DNA from: Mesorhizobium sp.
GTDB lineage: Bacteria > Pseudomonadota > Alphaproteobacteria > Rhizobiales > Rhizobiaceae
DNA: 41,141 bases
Assembly (NCBI GenBank): GCA_027492275.1
Contig: JAPUFC010000081.1
Location: 1 to 41,141, forward strand
Reading direction: 5' to 3'
Numbering within the stretch: position 1 is the stretch's first letter; the number at the start of each line of letters is the position of its first letter. A model generated the notes under the pieces. The model did no database searches, was not told the DNA's origin, and saw only the letters and a list, made by a program, of their open reading frames with translations. A program made the position numbers and the translations under genes. This document shows positions 19,228 to 29,042 of this stretch, piece after piece.

Positions 19228-21411
19228 ATGAGCTTCGATTCGCGCTTCCCCAAAGCTGTTCCCGTGCTGGTGCCGATGCCGGCCGAACGCGCCTACAGCT
19301 ATGGTGTTCCCGAGGGATCGCAGGTGCGGCCGGGCTCGATCGTGCGCGTGCCGCTGGGGCCGCGCGAGGTGGCCGGCGTGGTGTGGGACGGCGCGGCGGA
19401 CGGGATAGACCCCAAAAAACTCAGGCCGATCAGCCATGTCTTCGATTGCCCGCCGGTGCCGGCCGAGATGCGCCGTTTCGTCGACTGGGTGGCGGCCTAC
19501 ACGCTGTCGGCGCCCGGCATGGTGGCGCGCATGATCCTGCGCGCGCCGGAGGCGTTCGATCCCGAGCCGTGGATCGAGGGACTTTCGGCCACCGGCGAGA
19601 AGCCGGACCGCATGACGGAGGCGCGGGCGCGCGTCCTGGCGCTGGCCGAGGAGGCGGGGGCCTGGACCCGGTCCGGCCTCGCCCATGCGGCGGGGGTAAC
19701 CTCCTCCGTCATCGACGGGCTCAGGGCGCAGGGCGTGTTCGAGACGGTGATGATCCCGCCGCGCCCGGTCGTCGCCGCGCCCGACCCGGCCTATGGCGCG
19801 CCCGACCTTTCCGGCGGCCAGCGCCAGGCGGCGGACATGCTGGTGGCCGGCATGCGGGCCGGCAAGCCCGGTGTGACGCTGCTCGACGGCGTTACCGGCT
19901 CGGGCAAGACGGAGGTCTATTTCGAGGCGGTGGCGGCGGCGCTGGAGACGGGCCGGCAGGTGCTGATCCTGCTGCCGGAGATCGCGCTGACGCATGCCTT
20001 CCTGGAGCGGTTCCAGGAGAGGTTCGGGGCCAAGCCGGCGGAATGGCATTCCGACCTGCCGCCGCGCATGCGCGAAAAGGTGTGGCGGCAGGTGGCGGAG
20101 GGTCGCGTGCGCGTGGTGGCCGGGGCGCGCTCGGCGCTGTTCCTGCCGTTCGCCGAGCTCGGGCTGATCGTCGTCGACGAGGAGCACGACCCGGCCTACA
20201 AGCAGGAGGACCGCGTCTACTACAACGCCCGCGACATGGCGGTGGTGCGCGGCAGCATCGGCCGCTTCCCGGTGGTGCTGGCCTCGGCGACGCCGTCGCT
20301 GGAAAGCCGCGTCAATTCGCTCACCGGCAAATATGCCCGCGCCGTGCTGCCGGCGCGCTTCGCGGAGGCGGCGCTGCCCGACCTCGCCACCATCGACATG
20401 CGCCGCGCGCCGCCCGCCCGGGGGTCCTTCCTGTCGCCCGTGCTGGTGCAGGCGATGCGCGAGACGCTGGCGCGCGGCGAGCAGAGCCTGCTGTTCCTCA
20501 ACCGGCGGGGCTATGCGCCGCTGACGCTGTGCCGCTCCTGCGGCCACCGCTTCCAGTGCCCGGAGTGCGCGAGCTGGCTGGTCGAGCACCGCTTTCGCGG
20601 CCAGCTCATGTGCCATCATTGCGGCCATGCCGAGCCTAGGCCGAACGCCTGCCCGGACTGCGGCACGGTCGACCATCTGGTGGCCTGCGGGCCGGGCGTA
20701 GAGCGCATCGCGGAGGAGGTGGTCGAAACCTTTCCCGACGCGCGCACCATCGTGCTGTCCTCCGACATGCTGGGCGGCGTGCGGCGGCTGAGGCTGGAGC
20801 TGGAGGCCATCGCCAAGGGCGAGGCGGACATCGTGGTCGGCACGCAGCTCGTCGCCAAGGGGCACAATTTCCCGGACATGACGCTGGTCGGCATCGTCGA
20901 CGCGGATCTCGGCCTCGCCAATGGCGACCCGCGTGCGGCGGAGCGCACCTTCCAGCTGCTGAGCCAGGTGACGGGGCGCGCCGGCCGCACGGGCAAGCGC
21001 AGCCGGGGCCTGCTGCAGACCTACCAGCCCGATCATCCGGTCATGCGCGCCATCGTGTCTGGCGACGCGGAAGCCTTCTACGAGCGCGAGGCGGCGGAGC
21101 GGGAAAAGGCGGGGCTGCCGCCCTTCGGCCGGCTGGCCGGCATCATCGTCAGCGCGCAGACGCGCGGCGAGGCCGAAAGCCACGCCCGGGCGCTGCGCCG
21201 CGCCGCGCCGGCTTGCGCCGACATCGAGGTGCTGGGGCCGGCGGAAGCGCCGCTGGCGCTGCTCGCCGGCCGGCACCGCTTCCGGCTTCTGGTGCAGGGG
21301 CAGCGCGGCGCCGACATGCAGGGTTTCCTGCGCGCGCTGCTGGCGGCGGGGCCGAAGGTGCGCGGCTCGGTGCGGGTCGCGGTCGACATCGATCCGCAGA
21401 GCTTCCTTTAG
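19228..21411 (+). CDS. priA: Primosomal replication restart helicase PriA
   Basis: This 727-residue DNA helicase reloads the replisome at stalled forks. The N-terminal 3'BD region begins VLVPMPAERAYSYGVPEG. Walker A is GVTGSGKT at 221-228 and the DEEH box is at 317-320. Eight zinc-binding cysteines are present (435, 438, 444, 447, 462, 465, 475, 478). Later helicase motifs include GTQLVAKGHNFPDMTLVGI and QVTGRAGR. The stop codon overlaps that of the opposite-strand membrane-protein gene by three bases. In related genomes priA sits close to the atp operon; here three extra units lie between. Confidence 0.96.
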   Translation: MSFDSRFPKAVPVLVPMPAERAYSYGVPEGSQVRPGSIVRVPLGPREVAGVVWDGAADGIDPKKLRPISHVFDCPPVPAEMRRFVDWVAAYTLSAPGMVARMILRAPEAFDPEPWIEGLSATGEKPDRMTEARARVLALAEEAGAWTRSGLAHAAGVTSSVIDGLRAQGVFETVMIPPRPVVAAPDPAYGAPDLSGGQRQAADMLVAGMRAGKPGVTLLDGVTGSGKTEVYFEAVAAALETGRQVLILLPEIALTHAFLERFQERFGAKPAEWHSDLPPRMREKVWRQVAEGRVRVVAGARSALFLPFAELGLIVVDEEHDPAYKQEDRVYYNARDMAVVRGSIGRFPVVLASATPSLESRVNSLTGKYARAVLPARFAEAALPDLATIDMRRAPPARGSFLSPVLVQAMRETLARGEQSLLFLNRRGYAPLTLCRSCGHRFQCPECASWLVEHRFRGQLMCHHCGHAEPRPNACPDCGTVDHLVACGPGVERIAEEVVETFPDARTIVLSSDMLGGVRRLRLELEAIAKGEADIVVGTQLVAKGHNFPDMTLVGIVDADLGLANGDPRAAERTFQLLSQVTGRAGRTGKRSRGLLQTYQPDHPVMRAIVSGDAEAFYEREAAEREKAGLPPFGRLAGIIVSAQTRGEAESHARALRRAAPACADIEVLGPAEAPLALLAGRHRFRLLVQGQRGADMQGFLRALLAAGPKVRGSVRVAVDIDPQSFL

Positions 21412-21566
21412 CGGGCAGGCCGGTCCGCCACGGATTTCGGCATGGGTTTCGGCTTGCGGCGCTCCGTCCTGGCTGCGGCCGCGAGCCTGATCCAGACGAA
21501 CAGCCCCGCCGCGACCAAGACGGCCAGATTGATCCAGATCTGGAGTGGGATGACGAAGGGCTGCAT
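21408..21566 (-). CDS. Small single-span membrane protein, coupled to the TerC-family gene
   Basis: I do not recognise this 52-residue protein. Residues about 8-28 form one hydrophobic segment (IPLQIWINLAVLVAAGLFVW), followed by a basic tail, so the tail is probably cytoplasmic. It begins two bases after the stop of the TerC-family gene and has AGGAGA eight bases upstream, which supports a real, co-translated gene. It may be an accessory subunit of the transporter-like protein, but this rests on position only. Confidence 0.65.
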   Translation of the reverse strand: MQPFVIPLQIWINLAVLVAAGLFVWIRLAAAARTERRKPKPMPKSVADRPAR

Positions 21567-21568
21567 CG

Positions 21569-22270
21569 TCAGATCTCCTGTTCCTTCGCCGCGTGGCGGG
21601 CGGCGCGGCGGCTCAGCACATAGCCGAGCGCCAGCACGAACAGCGCGCAGGCGGCGGCGACGGGCAGCTCGATGCGGTGGATGACGGCCTCGCCGAAGCG
21701 GCCGGCCAGCCAGGGGTCCGACACCAGCATCTCGCCGGCGACCCAGCCGAGCAGCGCCGCGCCCGCCCAGACGAGGATCGGCAACCTTCCGAGCAGCGCC
21801 ATGATGACGGCCGAGCCGGCGACGATGAGCGGCACCGAGATGACGAGGCCGATGATGAGCAGCGTGGTGGACTCTTGCGCCACGGCCGCGATGGCCAGCA
21901 CGTTGTCGAGGCTCATGACGGCATCGGCGATGGCGACGGTGCGCACCGCATGCCAGATCTTGTCCGTCTGCCGCACCTGGCCGTCGCCTTCGGCGTCGTC
22001 GCCGAGCACCAGCTTGACCGATATCCACACCAGCAGGCATCCGCCGACGATCTTCAGGAACGGGGTCGACAGCAGCGTCGCGACCAGCACCGTGAAGACG
22101 ATGCGCAGCACGACGGCGACGAGCGCGCCCAGCACCATGCCGGGCCGCTGCTTGTCGGGCGGCAGGCCGCGGCAGGCGAGCGCGATGACGACGGCGTTGT
22201 CGCCCGACAGGATGATGTTGATCCAGATGATCTGCACGAGCTTGAGCAGCTCGGCGCCGAAAATATCCAT
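21569..22270 (-). CDS. TerC-family integral membrane protein (YjbE-like)
   Basis: This 233-residue protein has about seven hydrophobic segments. It carries the TerC-family signatures IILSGDNAVVIALACRGLP near the N-terminus and IADAVMSLDNVLAIAAVAQ in the middle, both with conserved acidic residues inside membrane segments. Members are linked to metal ion, especially manganese, efflux and to tellurite resistance; the substrate here is unknown. ATG 22270 gives the family's N-terminus (MDIFGAELLKLVQIIWINI), with GGAG ten bases upstream. I looked for a manganese-sensing riboswitch upstream and could not support one. Confidence 0.85.
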   Translation of the reverse strand: MDIFGAELLKLVQIIWINIILSGDNAVVIALACRGLPPDKQRPGMVLGALVAVVLRIVFTVLVATLLSTPFLKIVGGCLLVWISVKLVLGDDAEGDGQVRQTDKIWHAVRTVAIADAVMSLDNVLAIAAVAQESTTLLIIGLVISVPLIVAGSAVIMALLGRLPILVWAGAALLGWVAGEMLVSDPWLAGRFGEAVIHRIELPVAAACALFVLALGYVLSRRAARHAAKEQEI

Positions 22271-22399
22271 AGAATTGACTCCGAAGCGCCGCGACGGCGG
22301 CGGATGCGGCCTGCCGGCGCTCCGGATATCCCCGGGCGTCACGGTTCAGGTCGCGGACGGGCGGCCGGCGACGCCTGCGAAGGCGCGGGCCGCAAGGCT

Positions 22400-22738
22400 T
22401 CAGAGCGTCGGAGGGCCCGTGCCGAAGGGTCCCGGCAGGCGTCGCGGCCGCGTCCGGACGGTTTCGGCGCGCCGGTCCTCGGCGTCCGGCGCAGACTCCG
22501 AGGCCACGATCTGGGCGGCGGCGACGCTGGCGTCCGGCTCGTCGGGGTCCTCCTCGGCATCGCCGGCGATGCCGAGCGACACGCCCGTCATGTCGGCGCG
22601 CGGGGCGGCGGGCGCGCACAAATGCTCTTCGGCCCCGCCGGAGGGGGCGGCGGCGAGCGCCGGCGCGAGGCAGACGAGCAGCGCGAACAGCGCCAGGACC
22701 GTCTGCGCGAGGCCGCATGTGAGGCGGGAGTGACGCAG
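22400..22738 (-). CDS. Secreted protein of unknown function, probably with a non-AUG start
   Basis: I do not recognise this protein. The frame shows strong third-position G+C and a textbook signal peptide (hydrophobic LAQTVLALFALLVCLAPALA, then AAAPSGG). The mature part is acidic and Pro/Ala-rich, about 80 residues, with one cysteine. A promoter-like TTGACA-N17-GAATAT lies at 22776-22804, and GAGGAGGAG at 22745-22753. The first codon at proper spacing is CTG 22738 (six bases after the purine run), and no ATG, GTG or TTG lies between it and the signal core. The in-frame GTG at 22774 would precede the predicted transcription start. The true start is therefore uncertain. It is upstream of, and in the same direction as, the TerC-family gene. 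Confidence 0.6.
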   Translation of the reverse strand: MRHSRLTCGLAQTVLALFALLVCLAPALAAAPSGGAEEHLCAPAAPRADMTGVSLGIAGDAEEDPDEPDASVAAAQIVASESAPDAEDRRAETVRTRPRRLPGPFGTGPPTL

Positions 22739-22775
22739 GACGAACTCCTCCTCTTCGACGCGACCACCGCGCACG

Positions 22776-22804
22776 ATATTCGGGGTGCGGGGGCTCCCTG
22801 TCAA
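22776..22804 (-). promoter_or_regulatory. Putative promoter of the secreted-protein gene
   Basis: On the minus strand, a perfect TTGACA (22804-22799) is followed after 17 bases by GAATAT (22781-22776). Transcription would begin near 22769 and give a short leader before the GAGGAGGAG ribosome-binding site. Confidence 0.5.
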
Positions 22805-22893
22805 CAAACGCGGCCGCGCCCGGACGCGGACGGGGCTGGCGTCCGCGCGCGTCCGGTCTACTATCCCGGCGCAAACGATTCGGGAGCCCCCGC

Positions 22894-23289
22894 ATGGATC
22901 TTTCCGTCCCCTGGCCGGTGAGCAACGGCGAATGGATGGCCTTCGCGAGCGCATCGGTCACGGTGCTGCTCGGCCTGATGCTCCTGTTCGCGCCGCTCGT
23001 CGCCTTCCGGCTCTATCGCATCCAGCCGGTCGACGCGCATCCGAACGGCATCGCCACCGGCCGCGCCAGCATGGCCGGCTTCCTCCTCGGGCTCGGCCTG
23101 AGCTGTCTCCTGCTGGCGCAGCCGCTGATCTATCTGGCGCTCGGCTTCTCCTGGGCATTCGCCGCCTTCGGCCGGCTGGTGTCGATCCTGTCGGACCGGG
23201 GAGCGACGCCGGGAAACCTCGCATGGCTCGCCGCCGAGCTCGTCCTGGCGGGCATGGCGCTGGTCTTCGCGCTCGGCCTCGTGCGCTGA
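22894..23289 (+). CDS. Small four-span membrane protein (DUF4345-like)
   Basis: This 131-residue protein has about four hydrophobic segments (roughly 15-38, 57-75, 76-96 and 107-130). It carries a GRASMAGFLLGLGLSCLLLA motif and the pattern AFAAFGRLVSILSDRG. This resembles a Rhizobiales family annotated from memory as DUF4345-like; I recall some copies named as phage-infection proteins, but no function is proven. ATG 22894 is preceded by GGGAGCCCCCGC, a usable GGGAG. It is divergent from the secreted-protein gene. A hairpin follows its stop codon. Confidence 0.65.
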   Translation: MDLSVPWPVSNGEWMAFASASVTVLLGLMLLFAPLVAFRLYRIQPVDAHPNGIATGRASMAGFLLGLGLSCLLLAQPLIYLALGFSWAFAAFGRLVSILSDRGATPGNLAWLAAELVLAGMALVFALGLVR

Positions 23290-23310
23290 AAAAAGCCCCT
23301 CGCGGAGGGG
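23290..23310 (-). terminator. Terminator-like hairpin reading leftward
   Basis: The stem CCCCTC-GCG-GAGGGG (23296-23310) is preceded on the plus strand by an A-tract, so on the minus strand it is followed by a T-tract. That is terminator polarity for leftward transcription. No T-tract follows on the plus strand, where the DUF4345-like gene ends. Confidence 0.45.
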
Positions 23311-23349
23311 ATGCGACAAAACCGCCCGAAACGGCGCTCCGCCAGCGTG

Positions 23350-23377
23350 TTGCGGTATCGAAAGGCCTGTGCTAGAC
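23350..23377 (+). promoter_or_regulatory. Putative atp operon promoter
   Basis: TTGCGG (23350-23355), 16 bases, then CTAGAC (23372-23377). The TGTGCTAG context closely resembles that of the acsA promoter candidate. It lies 138 bases before atpH, in a 225-base gap with no other gene-like signal. Confidence 0.5.
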
Positions 23378-23514
23378 GGCAACCCGACCCTCGACGGGGG
23401 AAGGCGTGGCGCATTCGCTCGCGGTCGAGAATCAGCATAAAGGCCAAGGACTTAGCCGACCGCCACGGTTGACGCCAAAGTCCTGGGCCATCCAGACGAG
23501 AGAAAAGACGGTCC

Positions 23515-24075
23515 GTGGCACAGTCCAGCTCGCCAGTCTCCGCTATTGCCGAACGCTATGCCGGCTCGCTTTTCGAGCTGGCCAGGGAATCCGGCCAGCT
23601 CGCCAATGTCGAGGCCGCGCTGGCGAGCTTCGAGCGCATGCTTTCCGAAAGCGACGACCTCAAACGGCTGGTGACCAGCCCGGTCTTCTCGGCCGGAGAG
23701 CAGGCCAAGGCCATTTCCACCATCCTGGACCGGGCGGGCATTTCCGGCCTGGCCGGCAACTTCCTGCGCGTCGTGGCGCAGAACCGCCGCCTCTTCGCCG
23801 TGCCGTCCATGATCAGGGCCTTCCGCGACATCGCCGCGCGCGAGCGCGGCGAGATGTCCGCCGAGGTGACGTCGGCGCACGCGCTGTCGCCGGCCCAGGA
23901 GGCCGAGCTGAAGGCGGCGCTCAAGGCCATGTCCGGCAAGGACGTGGCGATCCAGCTCACGGTCGACCCGTCGCTGCTCGGCGGCCTGGTGGTCAAGGTC
24001 GGCTCGCGCCAGATCGACACGTCGCTCAGAACAAAACTCAATTCGCTCAAGCTCGCACTGAAAGAGGTCGGCTGA
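23515..24075 (+). CDS. atpH: ATP synthase F1 delta subunit
   Basis: This 186-residue peripheral-stalk subunit joins F1 to the b subunits. The N-terminal helical domain includes [16 protein letters not shown], and the C-terminal [20 protein letters not shown] motif is diagnostic. The start is GTG 23515, matching the usual MAQSSSP-type N-terminus. It is the first gene of atpHAGDC, and its TGA overlaps the atpA ATG. As in most Rhizobiales, the F0 genes are not adjacent. Confidence 0.95.
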   Translation: MAQSSSPVSAIAERYAGSLFELARESGQLANVEAALASFERMLSESDDLKRLVTSPVFSAGEQAKAISTILDRAGISGLAGNFLRVVAQNRRLFAVPSMIRAFRDIAARERGEMSAEVTSAHALSPAQEAELKAALKAMSGKDVAIQLTVDPSLLGGLVVKVGSRQIDTSLRTKLNSLKLALKEVG

Positions 24076-25604
24076 TGGACATCCGCGCCGCGGAAATCTC
24101 CGCAATCCTTAAGGACCAGATCAAGAATTTCGGCCAGGAGGCCGAGGTCTCTGAGGTCGGTCAGGTTCTGTCGGTCGGCGACGGCATCGCCCGCGTCTAC
24201 GGTCTCGACAATGTCCAGGCCGGCGAGATGGTGGAGTTCCCCGGCGGCATCCGAGGCATGGCGCTGAACCTGGAAAGCGACAATGTCGGCGTCGTCATCT
24301 TCGGCGCCGACCGCGACATCAAGGAAGGCGACACGGTCAAGCGCACCGGGTCGATCGTGGACGTGCCGGTCGGCAAGGGCCTGCTCGGCCGCGTCGTCGA
24401 CGCGCTCGGCAACCCGATCGACGGCAAGGGCCCGATCGTCGCGGCCGAACGCCGCCGCGTCGACGTCAAGGCGCCCGGCATCATCCCGCGCAAGTCGGTG
24501 CACGAGCCGATGTCGACCGGCCTCAAGGCCATCGACGCGCTGATCCCGGTCGGCCGCGGCCAGCGCGAGCTGGTCATCGGCGACCGCCAGACCGGCAAGA
24601 CCGCCATCATCCTCGACACGTTCCTCAACCAGAAGCCGCTCAACGAGGGCACCGACGATAGCCAGAAGCTCTATTGCGTCTACGTCGCCGTCGGCCAGAA
24701 GCGCTCGACCGTCGCGCAGTTCGTGAAGGTGCTGGAGGAGCGCGGCGCGCTCGAATATTCGATCATCATCGCCGCCACCGCCTCCGACGCAGCGCCGATG
24801 CAGTTCCTGGCGCCGTTCGCCGGCTGCGCCATGGGCGAGTATTTCCGCGACAACAAGATGCACGCGGTGATCGCCTATGACGACCTTTCCAAGCAGGCCG
24901 TCGCCTATCGCCAGATGTCGCTGCTGCTGCGCCGTCCGCCCGGCCGCGAGGCCTATCCCGGCGACGTGTTCTACCTGCACTCCCGCCTGCTGGAGCGCGC
25001 CGCCAAGCTGAACGACGACAACGGCAACGGCTCGCTGACGGCGCTGCCGGTCATCGAGACGCAGGCCAACGACGTGTCGGCCTACATCCCGACCAACGTG
25101 ATCTCGATCACCGACGGCCAGATCTTCCTCGAGACCAACCTGTTCTTCCAGGGCATCCGCCCGGCGGTGAACGTCGGCCTTTCGGTGTCGCGCGTCGGCT
25201 CCTCGGCGCAGGTCAAGGCGATGAAGCAGGTCGCCGGCTCGATCAAGGGCGAGCTCGCGCAGTACCGCGAGATGGCCGCCTTCGCGCAGTTCGGCTCCGA
25301 CCTCGATGCCGCCACGCAGCGCCTGCTGAACCGCGGCGCGCGCCTGACCGAGCTGCTCAAGCAGCCGCAGTTCTCGCCGCTCAAGACCGAGGAGCAGGTG
25401 GTCGTGATCTTCGCCGGCGTGAACGGCTATCTCGACAAGCTAACGGTGGCGCAGGTCGGCAAGTTCGAGCAGGGGCTTCTGGCCCATATGCGCGGCTCGG
25501 CCAAGCCGATCCTCGACACGCTGCGCAAGGAAAAGGCGATCTCCGACGATCTCAAGGCCAAGCTGAAGGCCGAGCTCGACGCGTTCGCCAAGACCTTCGC
25601 CTGA
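24075..25604 (+). CDS. atpA: ATP synthase F1 alpha subunit
   Basis: This 509-residue nucleotide-binding, non-catalytic subunit of the F1 hexamer has its Walker A motif GDRQTGKT at 169-176 and the alpha signature region [17 protein letters not shown]. It begins at ATG 24075, overlapping the atpH stop by one base (TGATG), so translation is coupled. Length and ends are normal. Confidence 0.98.
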   Translation: MDIRAAEISAILKDQIKNFGQEAEVSEVGQVLSVGDGIARVYGLDNVQAGEMVEFPGGIRGMALNLESDNVGVVIFGADRDIKEGDTVKRTGSIVDVPVGKGLLGRVVDALGNPIDGKGPIVAAERRRVDVKAPGIIPRKSVHEPMSTGLKAIDALIPVGRGQRELVIGDRQTGKTAIILDTFLNQKPLNEGTDDSQKLYCVYVAVGQKRSTVAQFVKVLEERGALEYSIIIAATASDAAPMQFLAPFAGCAMGEYFRDNKMHAVIAYDDLSKQAVAYRQMSLLLRRPPGREAYPGDVFYLHSRLLERAAKLNDDNGNGSLTALPVIETQANDVSAYIPTNVISITDGQIFLETNLFFQGIRPAVNVGLSVSRVGSSAQVKAMKQVAGSIKGELAQYREMAAFAQFGSDLDAATQRLLNRGARLTELLKQPQFSPLKTEEQVVVIFAGVNGYLDKLTVAQVGKFEQGLLAHMRGSAKPILDTLRKEKAISDDLKAKLKAELDAFAKTFA

Positions 25605-25634
25605 GGCTGACGACGGGATAGGCGGGAACCGCGC

Positions 25635-26522
25635 ATGCCTTCACTGAAAGACCTCCGCAACCGCATCGCCTCGGTCAAGGCGACGCAGAAGATCACCAAG
25701 GCGATGCAGATGGTCGCCGCGGCGAAGCTGCGCCGCGCCCAGGAGGCGGCGGAAGCCGCGCGTCCCTACTCGCAGCGCATGTCGGCGGTGCTCGCCAACA
25801 TCGCCGAGGCGGTGGGCGGCGGCGGCGAGGCGCCGGCGCTGATGACCGGGACGGGCAAGGACGACGTGCACCTGCTCGTCGTCTGCACGGCCGAGCGCGG
25901 CCTGTGCGGCGGCTTCAACAGCCAGATCGCCCGCTTCGCCCGCGACCATATCCGCAAGCTGCAGGCGGCCGGCAAGACGGTGAAGATCATCTGCGTCGGC
26001 AAGAAGGGATTCGACATCCTGCGCCGCGACTTCGCCCCGCTCATCATCGACCGGGTCGACCTGCGCGACGCCAAGCAGGTGGGCTTCGCCCATGCCGACG
26101 CGATCGGCAAGAAGATCATGCAGCTCTTCAACCAGGGCGCATTCGACGTCTGCACGCTGTTCTATTCCGAGTTCAAGTCGGTGATCAGCCAGATCCCGAC
26201 GGCGCAGCAGCTCATCCCGGCCTCCGCGCCGGAGACGGCGGCGAGTGCGCAGAACGGCGGCGCGGCGGCGATCTACGAATACGAGCCGGAGCCGGGCGCG
26301 ATCCTCTCCGACCTCATCCCGCGCAACATCTCGGTGCAGGTCTTCCGGGCGCTGCTCGAGAACGCCGCCGGCGAGATGGGCGCCAAGATGAGCGCCATGG
26401 ACAACGCGACCCGCAACGCGGGCGAGATGATCGGCAAGCTGACGATCACGTACAACCGTCAGCGTCAGGCGCAGATCACCAAGGAACTGATCGAAATCAT
26501 TTCGGGCGCGGAAGCGCTCTAG
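25635..26522 (+). CDS. atpG: ATP synthase F1 gamma subunit
   Basis: This 295-residue central rotor shaft subunit has the N-terminal coiled helix [20 protein letters not shown] and the C-terminal signature [19 protein letters not shown] with [12 protein letters not shown] after it. It lies 30 bases after atpA and 15 bases before atpD. Length is normal. Confidence 0.97.
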   Translation: MPSLKDLRNRIASVKATQKITKAMQMVAAAKLRRAQEAAEAARPYSQRMSAVLANIAEAVGGGGEAPALMTGTGKDDVHLLVVCTAERGLCGGFNSQIARFARDHIRKLQAAGKTVKIICVGKKGFDILRRDFAPLIIDRVDLRDAKQVGFAHADAIGKKIMQLFNQGAFDVCTLFYSEFKSVISQIPTAQQLIPASAPETAASAQNGGAAAIYEYEPEPGAILSDLIPRNISVQVFRALLENAAGEMGAKMSAMDNATRNAGEMIGKLTITYNRQRQAQITKELIEIISGAEAL

Positions 26523-28085
<1,563 letters not shown>

Positions 28086-28088
28086 CGG

Positions 28089-28190
28089 TGAATGGTCAAT
28101 AGTGAATGGTGAATGGAGGGGTGAATCGGGGAATGTGAGGGCGGCAGATGGATCGGCGACGACCATTCACCATTCACCATTCACCATTCA
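28089..28190. repeat. Inverted array of heptamers (TGAATGG / CCATTCA) between atpD and atpC
   Basis: The left arm (28089-28116) is four 7-base units: TGAATGG, TCAATAG, TGAATGG, TGAATGG. The right arm (28163-28190) is four perfect CCATTCA units. The 28-base arms pair with only two mismatches around a 46-base centre, which has another TGAATCG. The right arm ends ten bases before the atpC start codon. It is therefore both a tandem and an inverted repeat, inside an operon. Confidence 0.85.
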
Positions 28191-28200
28191 CTGAAGTCTG

Positions 28201-28605
28201 ATGGCCGCTTTCAAATTCGAACTCGTCAGCCCCGAGCGCCTGCTGGTGTCGGCAGATGTCGAATCCGTCGTCATTCCGGGCACGGAAGGCGAGATGACGG
28301 TAATGGCCAATCACGCGCCGGTCATGACCACCGTCAAGCCGGGCGTCGTGACCGTGAAGGCAGTGTCCGGCTCGGAGGAGCGCTACGTGGTGTTCGGCGG
28401 CTTCGCCGACATCGTGCCGGCCGGCTGCACGCTGCTCGCCGAATCGGCGACACCGGCGAAGGATATCGACCGCGCCTTGCTGGCGCGGCGCATCGAGGCC
28501 GCCCGCGCCGATCTGTCCGAGGCGAAGGATGACCATTCGCGCACCAAGGCGGAAGAGTTCCTGCACCAGCTCACCACGCTGGAAGGCGTCGTCATTCCGG
28601 CCTGA
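28201..28605 (+). CDS. atpC: ATP synthase F1 epsilon subunit
   Basis: This 134-residue regulatory subunit has an N-terminal beta-sandwich (KFELVSPERLLVSADVESVV, then GTEGEMTVMANHAPVMT) and a C-terminal helical part, of normal length. ATG 28201 has no convincing Shine-Dalgarno sequence: CTGAAG at 28191-28196 is the only purine run, and it abuts the heptamer array. Its translation may therefore be set by the hairpin. A terminator follows. Confidence 0.95.
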   Translation: MAAFKFELVSPERLLVSADVESVVIPGTEGEMTVMANHAPVMTTVKPGVVTVKAVSGSEERYVVFGGFADIVPAGCTLLAESATPAKDIDRALLARRIEAARADLSEAKDDHSRTKAEEFLHQLTTLEGVVIPA

Positions 28606-28630
28606 GACGGCCGACGAGAGACCAAACGAA

Positions 28631-28662
28631 AAAGGCCGCTCCATCGGGCGGCCTTTTGCTTT
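28631..28662 (+). terminator. Rho-independent terminator of the atp operon
   Basis: A 9-bp perfect stem, AAAGGCCGC (28631-28639) with GCGGCCTTT (28648-28656), is followed by TGCTTT. It lies 26 bases after atpC and has A-runs on the other side, so it may work in both directions. Confidence 0.85.
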
Positions 28663-28673
28663 CCTGCCGGGGC

Positions 28674-28780
28674 TAGAGCGGTTCTGATTTTCACGGAATC
28701 GGCAGAACCGCTCTATCTCTTTGTTTTAGCCGCATTTCCGGACGCAAAACCGCTTCGCACTTTTGCTGGAAATGCTCTAA
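28674..28780. repeat. Composite REP-like palindromic element
   Basis: A perfect 13-base inverted repeat, TAGAGCGGTTCTG (28674-28686) with CAGAACCGCTCTA (28703-28715), is followed by a nested palindrome. In the second, GCATTTCC (28732-28739) pairs with GGAAATGC (28768-28775), and GCAAAA (28744-28749) pairs with TTTTGC (28761-28766). Units of this type are abundant in Mesorhizobium-like genomes. Confidence 0.75.
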
Positions 28781-28795
28781 CGGGAGCTGCCGCCG

Positions 28796-29041
28796 CTACT
28801 CCAGGGAACCGGGTTTCTTCAGCAGGTTCGAGAACTCGACCTCGGCGACGAGCCTGCCCGACGCGTCGTAGACGCTGGCGCTCCAGCTCGACCGGTCGAT
28901 GCCCTCCAGAATTCCGTCCGCCATGGTCTCGCGCGCATAGCGCATCACCTCGCGCCGCGCGGCGGCGTCGTCCGCGAGGCTGACCCCGTCGATGGTCTCT
29001 ACCGCCGGCCCTTCATGGAATTCAAAGCGATAGTCCGGCAT
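28796..29041 (-). CDS. DUF6894-type small protein, coupled to the Crp/Fnr gene
   Basis: This 81-residue acidic protein begins MPDYRFEFHEGPAVETIDGV and has the alternating pattern of a family of small Rhizobiales proteins I place in DUF6894. Its function is unknown. It starts one base after the stop of the Crp/Fnr-type regulator gene (TGATATG), so it should be translated by coupling and follow the same promoter at 29867-29892. In-frame upstream codons to 29059 would overlap the regulator gene. Confidence 0.7.
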   Translation of the reverse strand: MPDYRFEFHEGPAVETIDGVSLADDAAARREVMRYARETMADGILEGIDRSSWSASVYDASGRLVAEVEFSNLLKKPGSLE

Positions 29042-29042
29042 A

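Noticed and set aside
22271-22400. Manganese (yybP-ykoY) riboswitch upstream of the TerC-family gene
   Set aside because: A GGGGAT run is present on the minus strand, but the two conserved loop motifs and the expected helices could not be found.
21408-22961. 517-codon minus-strand frame across the TerC region
   Set aside because: It is a shadow that runs into the real 52-residue membrane-protein frame; only that last part has a start and ribosome site.
28089-28190. CRISPR-like array between atpD and atpC
   Set aside because: The units are seven bases and contiguous with no spacers, and the two arms are inverted.
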